From: UBA7672 sp965229115
GTDB taxonomy: Bacteria; Pseudomonadota; Alphaproteobacteria; Caulobacterales; Hyphomonadaceae
Direction of reading: 5' to 3'
Length of the DNA: 64,000 nucleotides
Assembly: GCA_965229115.1 (NCBI GenBank)
Contig: CBDDIR010000003.1
Location: 124,001 to 188,000 of the forward strand
In this document: positions 60,950-64,000 of the stretch, piece after piece
Layout: the number at the start of each line of letters is the position of its first letter
Numbering within the stretch: position 1 is the stretch's first letter
Notes under the pieces: generated by a model
What the model saw: the letters and a program-made list of their open reading frames with translations, nothing else
Told to the model about the DNA's origin: nothing
Databases searched by the model: none
Translations under genes and position numbers: made by a program

Positions 60950-61466
60950 GCGGCTTGCAGGGGTTTCGCTGATCCGCGATCTCCAGCAAGGCTATGAAGA
61001 TGGCCTCGTCGTCGGACTGGATCGGGCTCGACGTTTTCCGGAAGCCAGTCTGAAACGCCTGCGTCCACGCGCGTGAACCGCGGCTGTCCACCACCCGTAC
61101 ATAGTTCGCGATCTGCTGTGCAGCCTCATCATGCTGAATGAACGTGGCCTGGAGCGTGCGCTGTGCCGCGTCCGTTGGCGGCTGTCGTGGCGCTTCACGC
61201 AAATCCGCGCCCGCACGTAGTACCTCGCTGTGCGTCAGATACAGATCGTCCAGCGAGCAGTTCAACTGGTGGCGCCGCGCCCATTCCTTCGCCGCAACGA
61301 AGGACAGCCCATAGGGCGGGAAGGCGCAGATCCACCCGCCGTCTCCCGTGGCTCCCGTCTTCATGATCAGCAGCCCCGAAGACTTCTCCAGCGCGCCTGC
61401 TATGCCGTCTTTCAAGGCGATATCGAGCCCTGCGATCTCGGTTGGCGTGAGCCGGTCCCAGCGCAT
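60936..61466 (-). CDS. Hypothetical cytosolic protein
   Basis: The 176-residue protein begins at ATG 61466 with AGGAGGG seven bases upstream. The in-frame ATG at 61487 has a poorer ribosome site. It contains WDRLTPTEIAGLDIALKDG, a central GATGDGGWICAFPPYGLSF and a C-terminal helical part (SDDEAIFIALLEIADQRN). No family is recognised. It is convergent with the EAL gene, with a 14-bp overlap of 3' ends. Confidence 0.6.
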   Translation of the reverse strand: MRWDRLTPTEIAGLDIALKDGIAGALEKSSGLLIMKTGATGDGGWICAFPPYGLSFVAAKEWARRHQLNCSLDDLYLTHSEVLRAGADLREAPRQPPTDAAQRTLQATFIQHDEAAQQIANYVRVVDSRGSRAWTQAFQTGFRKTSSPIQSDDEAIFIALLEIADQRNPCKPPTDA

Positions 61467-61565
61467 CCCGGTTCCCTCCTGCCCCATAAATAACTTACTA
61501 GCACGTAAGGAGCTTGTTCGCTGGGCCGTAGGGTCAAGGCAGGCATGGCCAGATTTAATCTCGCC

Positions 61566-61598
61566 AAAAAAAATTGGCCCCCCGGTAGGGAGGCCAAT
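61566..61598 (-). terminator. Rho-independent terminator of the TonB receptor gene (minus strand)
   Basis: On the minus strand, ATTGGCCTCCC (61598-61588) pairs imperfectly with the complement of 61573-61583, followed by a run of eight Ts (A8 on the plus strand at 61566-61573). It lies about 70 bases downstream of the receptor stop. A second GC-rich hairpin (CCGCCCGC/GCGGGCGG, 61627-61648) lies between. Confidence 0.8.
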
Positions 61599-61666
61599 CA
61601 GTGCCCGGCTCAGGGAGGCGGCCGGGCCGCCCGCTGGGAAGCGGGCGGAATTTGAGGTGCTATCGG

Positions 61667-64000
61667 CTATTCAAAGTGGAACTTCAGATCCACACCAACC
61701 ATGCGCGGCGGGGTGTAGGAGAAGGTCTGGTATTGGCCGTTGTCGGTGACGCGGAAGCTGTTCGCACCAACGCTCGTGGATTGCTCCTTGTCGAAGGCGT
61801 TACGCACCCACGCCGTGATGCTGAAGGTCTCGTTGGGCGAGTACCAGTTCAGGCGGGCGTCGACGTTGTCGTAGGCTTTCGAGATCTCGTTCGAGTTGTT
61901 GAAGAACGAGTCATAGAACTTGTCGCGCCACGAGTAGGAGATCGTGGGCAGCAGGTACGAGCCATCTTCCATGTCGAAGCGGTAGGAGATGTTCGCCGCG
62001 ATCTTGTTCTCCGGCGACTGGGCGAGCGTGTTGCCCTTGACCGAGCGACGAGCGGCCGGATCGACCGGCGTCGCAAAGGTCGTGGTGCAGGTCACGCGCG
62101 AACCAACGGCAGCGCCAACGCAACGCGAGTCACGCGACGGATCGAGATAGGTATCCGAATCCGAGATCTGCGCGTCGAGATAGGCGTAGGTGAAGCCGAT
62201 GTTGAGCGGGTCGATCGGGTTCCAGTTGGCTTCGAGTTCGAAGCCCTTGGTCTCGACTTCCGGCAGGTTGACGAAAGCCGTCGACGTGCTTTGCAGGCCG
62301 GTGACCGAGTTGGTCGTCACGACGCCGAGCGGAGCCTGCGCATCCGTGTACTTGTAGAGGAACACGGCGGCGTTGGTCGTCAGGCCGAAGTCGACCCACG
62401 TTTGCTTCCAGCCCGCTTCGTACGAGTCGACGAACTCCGGCTTGGTGTACGGCGAGGCGCCGAAGCCAAGGTTGTTGAAGCCGCCGGCTTTGTAACCGCG
62501 CGAGTATTTGGCGAAGGTCAGCGTATCGTCGAACGGACGGTACTCGACGCCGAGCACGCCGGTGACAGCTTCCCAGTCATCCTTCAGACGGCGGATGGCG
62601 AAGCCACGATCGTCATAGTAGGCGCCCGGCGAGGCGGTGACTGCTGCGCCGTACTGCGAAGACGTGATGTTCGAGTACAGCGGCAGGCCGTTGGCCGTGC
62701 AGAGGATGTAGCAGGCGAGGAAGCCCTCTTCTTTCGACTCCTTGTTGTCGATCGAGTAGCGCAGGCCGGCCGTGAACTTCAGCTGGTCGTTCAGCGTGTA
62801 GTCTGCCTGGCCGTAAACGCCGTAAGCATTGAACAGGCTGGTGTTGCCGAAGTACTGGAGATAGCGGTTCGGGTTGGCAATGAAGCTCAGCGTGCCGAGG
62901 TTGAAGTAGCTGTTGGCCAGCGGCTCGTTGTCGAGCGTCTGGACCTGGCCCGGCTGTTCCGAGTTCTCCTGGTACTGATACGCGCCGACGATCCAGCTGA
63001 GCGGGCCATCGGTCGTCGAGATCAGGTTGATCTCGTTGGAGAACATCGAGCGGCTTTCAGCGTACAGGTTCAGCACGTTCGGGTAGATCGTGCGCGAACC
63101 AGCGCTGGTGATGCAGGCGCCGAGGCCGGTCGAGGTCAGCGTCGAGGTCGGGAAGCCGATCAGCGGATTGGCGCCAGCGAGGCCGCAGAGGCCAGCGGTG
63201 CTTTGACCGTTGATCGAGTTGTACGTCACCGACTGGATCGGCGTGCCGTCGCCATCGCTGTAGAGTTTGTAGTCATAGAATGTGTAGCCGCCGGTGTATT
63301 TGATGTCGAACCAGTCGGTCTCATAGACGGCCTCGAAGATGGCTTCGTCATACTGGTCGAGCTTGGCGGTCGAGGCGTAGTTCGTGTTGTAAGCGTGCTC
63401 GCGGTTCGTCGCGAACGGGTTGTCGCGACGGTTGCCCACTTGCGTGAAGCCCGTGACGGACGGGTTCGAGTAAGCGAAGGCCGGGTTCGGGCCAACGCTG
63501 CCCGACGGCGAGAACGTGCTCAGGAACGGCGCGGTCGAGAAGGTCGCCGTACGGCCGCCCGGAGGGCCGGCTTTATCGTAGCCCGAGTCAGCGACTTTCA
63601 GCCACCACGAGAAGCGGTTGCCGATTTCACCTTCGAGTTGGGCTTCGTAGTAATAGTCGTCGATTTCCCAGCCTTCTTTTTCGCCGGTGCCGTAGTTCTT
63701 GTCGATGCCGTTGCGCTGTTCGCGCTGGCCGGCCACGCGATAGCGCAGCGAGTCGGTGATCGGGCCGGACACAGCCGCCACGATGTTGCGGTAGTCGTAG
63801 CTGCCGAGGCCGAGTTTGAAGTCGGTGGTGAACTCGTCGGTCGGACGGCGCGAGATCGTGTTGATGGCGCCGCCGATGGCGTTACGGCCATACAGCGTGC
63901 CTTGCGGTCCGCGCAGGACTTCGACGCGCTGGATCAGCAGCGGGTCCTTGCCGGCCATGACGGCGAACGGCGTGTAGATGCCGTCGTTGTAGTTGGCGAC
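61667..64000 (-). CDS. TonB-dependent outer-membrane receptor, 5' end beyond window
   Basis: The 777 visible residues begin inside the plug (VANYNDGIYTPF at the window edge, then LIQRVEVLRGPQGTLYGRNAIGGAI) and continue through a 22-strand barrel to the C-terminal aromatic end (GVDLKFHFE). The signal peptide, TonB box and first part of the plug are cut off by the window edge at 64000, not by mutation. Paired cysteines in a loop (ACYILCTANG and GLCGLAGANPLIG) may form a disulfide. The substrate is unknown. It differs from the receptor at 43995-46436 in loop composition. Confidence 0.9.
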   Translation of the reverse strand, partial: VANYNDGIYTPFAVMAGKDPLLIQRVEVLRGPQGTLYGRNAIGGAINTISRRPTDEFTTDFKLGLGSYDYRNIVAAVSGPITDSLRYRVAGQREQRNGIDKNYGTGEKEGWEIDDYYYEAQLEGEIGNRFSWWLKVADSGYDKAGPPGGRTATFSTAPFLSTFSPSGSVGPNPAFAYSNPSVTGFTQVGNRRDNPFATNREHAYNTNYASTAKLDQYDEAIFEAVYETDWFDIKYTGGYTFYDYKLYSDGDGTPIQSVTYNSINGQSTAGLCGLAGANPLIGFPTSTLTSTGLGACITSAGSRTIYPNVLNLYAESRSMFSNEINLISTTDGPLSWIVGAYQYQENSEQPGQVQTLDNEPLANSYFNLGTLSFIANPNRYLQYFGNTSLFNAYGVYGQADYTLNDQLKFTAGLRYSIDNKESKEEGFLACYILCTANGLPLYSNITSSQYGAAVTASPGAYYDDRGFAIRRLKDDWEAVTGVLGVEYRPFDDTLTFAKYSRGYKAGGFNNLGFGASPYTKPEFVDSYEAGWKQTWVDFGLTTNAAVFLYKYTDAQAPLGVVTTNSVTGLQSTSTAFVNLPEVETKGFELEANWNPIDPLNIGFTYAYLDAQISDSDTYLDPSRDSRCVGAAVGSRVTCTTTFATPVDPAARRSVKGNTLAQSPENKIAANISYRFDMEDGSYLLPTISYSWRDKFYDSFFNNSNEISKAYDNVDARLNWYSPNETFSITAWVRNAFDKEQSTSVGANSFRVTDNGQYQTFSYTPPRMVGVDLKFHFE

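Overview
The window is chromosomal DNA from a high-GC, free-living alphaproteobacterium, most likely from the Caulobacterales/Hyphomonadaceae neighbourhood. The pointers are a bactofilin, a full CtrA-type box (TTAA-N7-TTAAC), two TonB-dependent receptors, alphaproteobacterial dispersed palindromic repeats, many PAS/GAF histidine kinases and many acyl-CoA genes. This placement is inference; no rRNA or marker gene fixes the genus. I see no phage, insertion sequence, integrase or CRISPR array.

Layout. 1-6.5 kb: three tandem PspB-like small membrane proteins, then mnmC, a DD-carboxypeptidase lipoprotein, tesB, a DUF3617 lipoprotein and a YebC-family regulator. 6.5-13 kb: small hypothetical genes, a divergent pair of ribbon-helix-helix proteins sharing a palindrome-rich intergenic region, a PP2C-type phosphatase, a PEP-mutase-superfamily enzyme, a bactofilin and a fused peptide-type ABC ATPase. 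13-23 kb: a large secreted redoxin/cytochrome c/copper-monooxygenase-like/EF-hand protein with a strong terminator, then metabolic genes (threonine deaminase, a double-FKBP lipoprotein, argE, cysQ, galE). 23-37.5 kb: a hybrid histidine kinase, then a catabolic region with a secreted protein, a halohydrin-dehalogenase-like SDR, TetR, two acyl-CoA dehydrogenases, an APH-like phosphotransferase, a ketoacyl synthase III, a feruloyl-CoA-synthase-like ligase, a metallophosphatase and a nitronate monooxygenase. 37.5-40 kb: a repeat-rich stretch with a 162-bp near-palindromic element and two copies of another palindromic repeat bracketing a zinc-ribbon hypothetical gene. 40-46.5 kb: msrA, tRNA-Ser(GGA), a single-domain response regulator, a PagL-like lipid A deacylase, tRNA-Leu(CAG), a TPR-sulfotransferase and a TonB receptor. 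46.5-55 kb: a four-gene Csu-type chaperone-usher pilus operon on the minus strand, and divergent from it a low-complexity lipoprotein followed by a terminator and a TpsB/ShlB-type outer-membrane transporter. 55-61 kb: four overlapping signalling genes (HPt-REC-REC, PAS/GAF histidine kinase, REC, REC-EAL). 61.7-64 kb: a TonB receptor that runs off the right edge.

How the parts fit. The right-hand third reads as a surface-attachment and signalling neighbourhood: a Csu pilus, a possible two-partner-like lipoprotein/transporter pair, and a compact phosphorelay ending in a cyclic-di-GMP phosphodiesterase. The middle is a fatty/aryl-acyl catabolic block under a TetR regulator. The best candidates for something undescribed are the lipoprotein/TpsB pair beside the phosphorelay, the redoxin-cytochrome-copper-EF-hand fusion, and the halohydrin-dehalogenase-like SDR.
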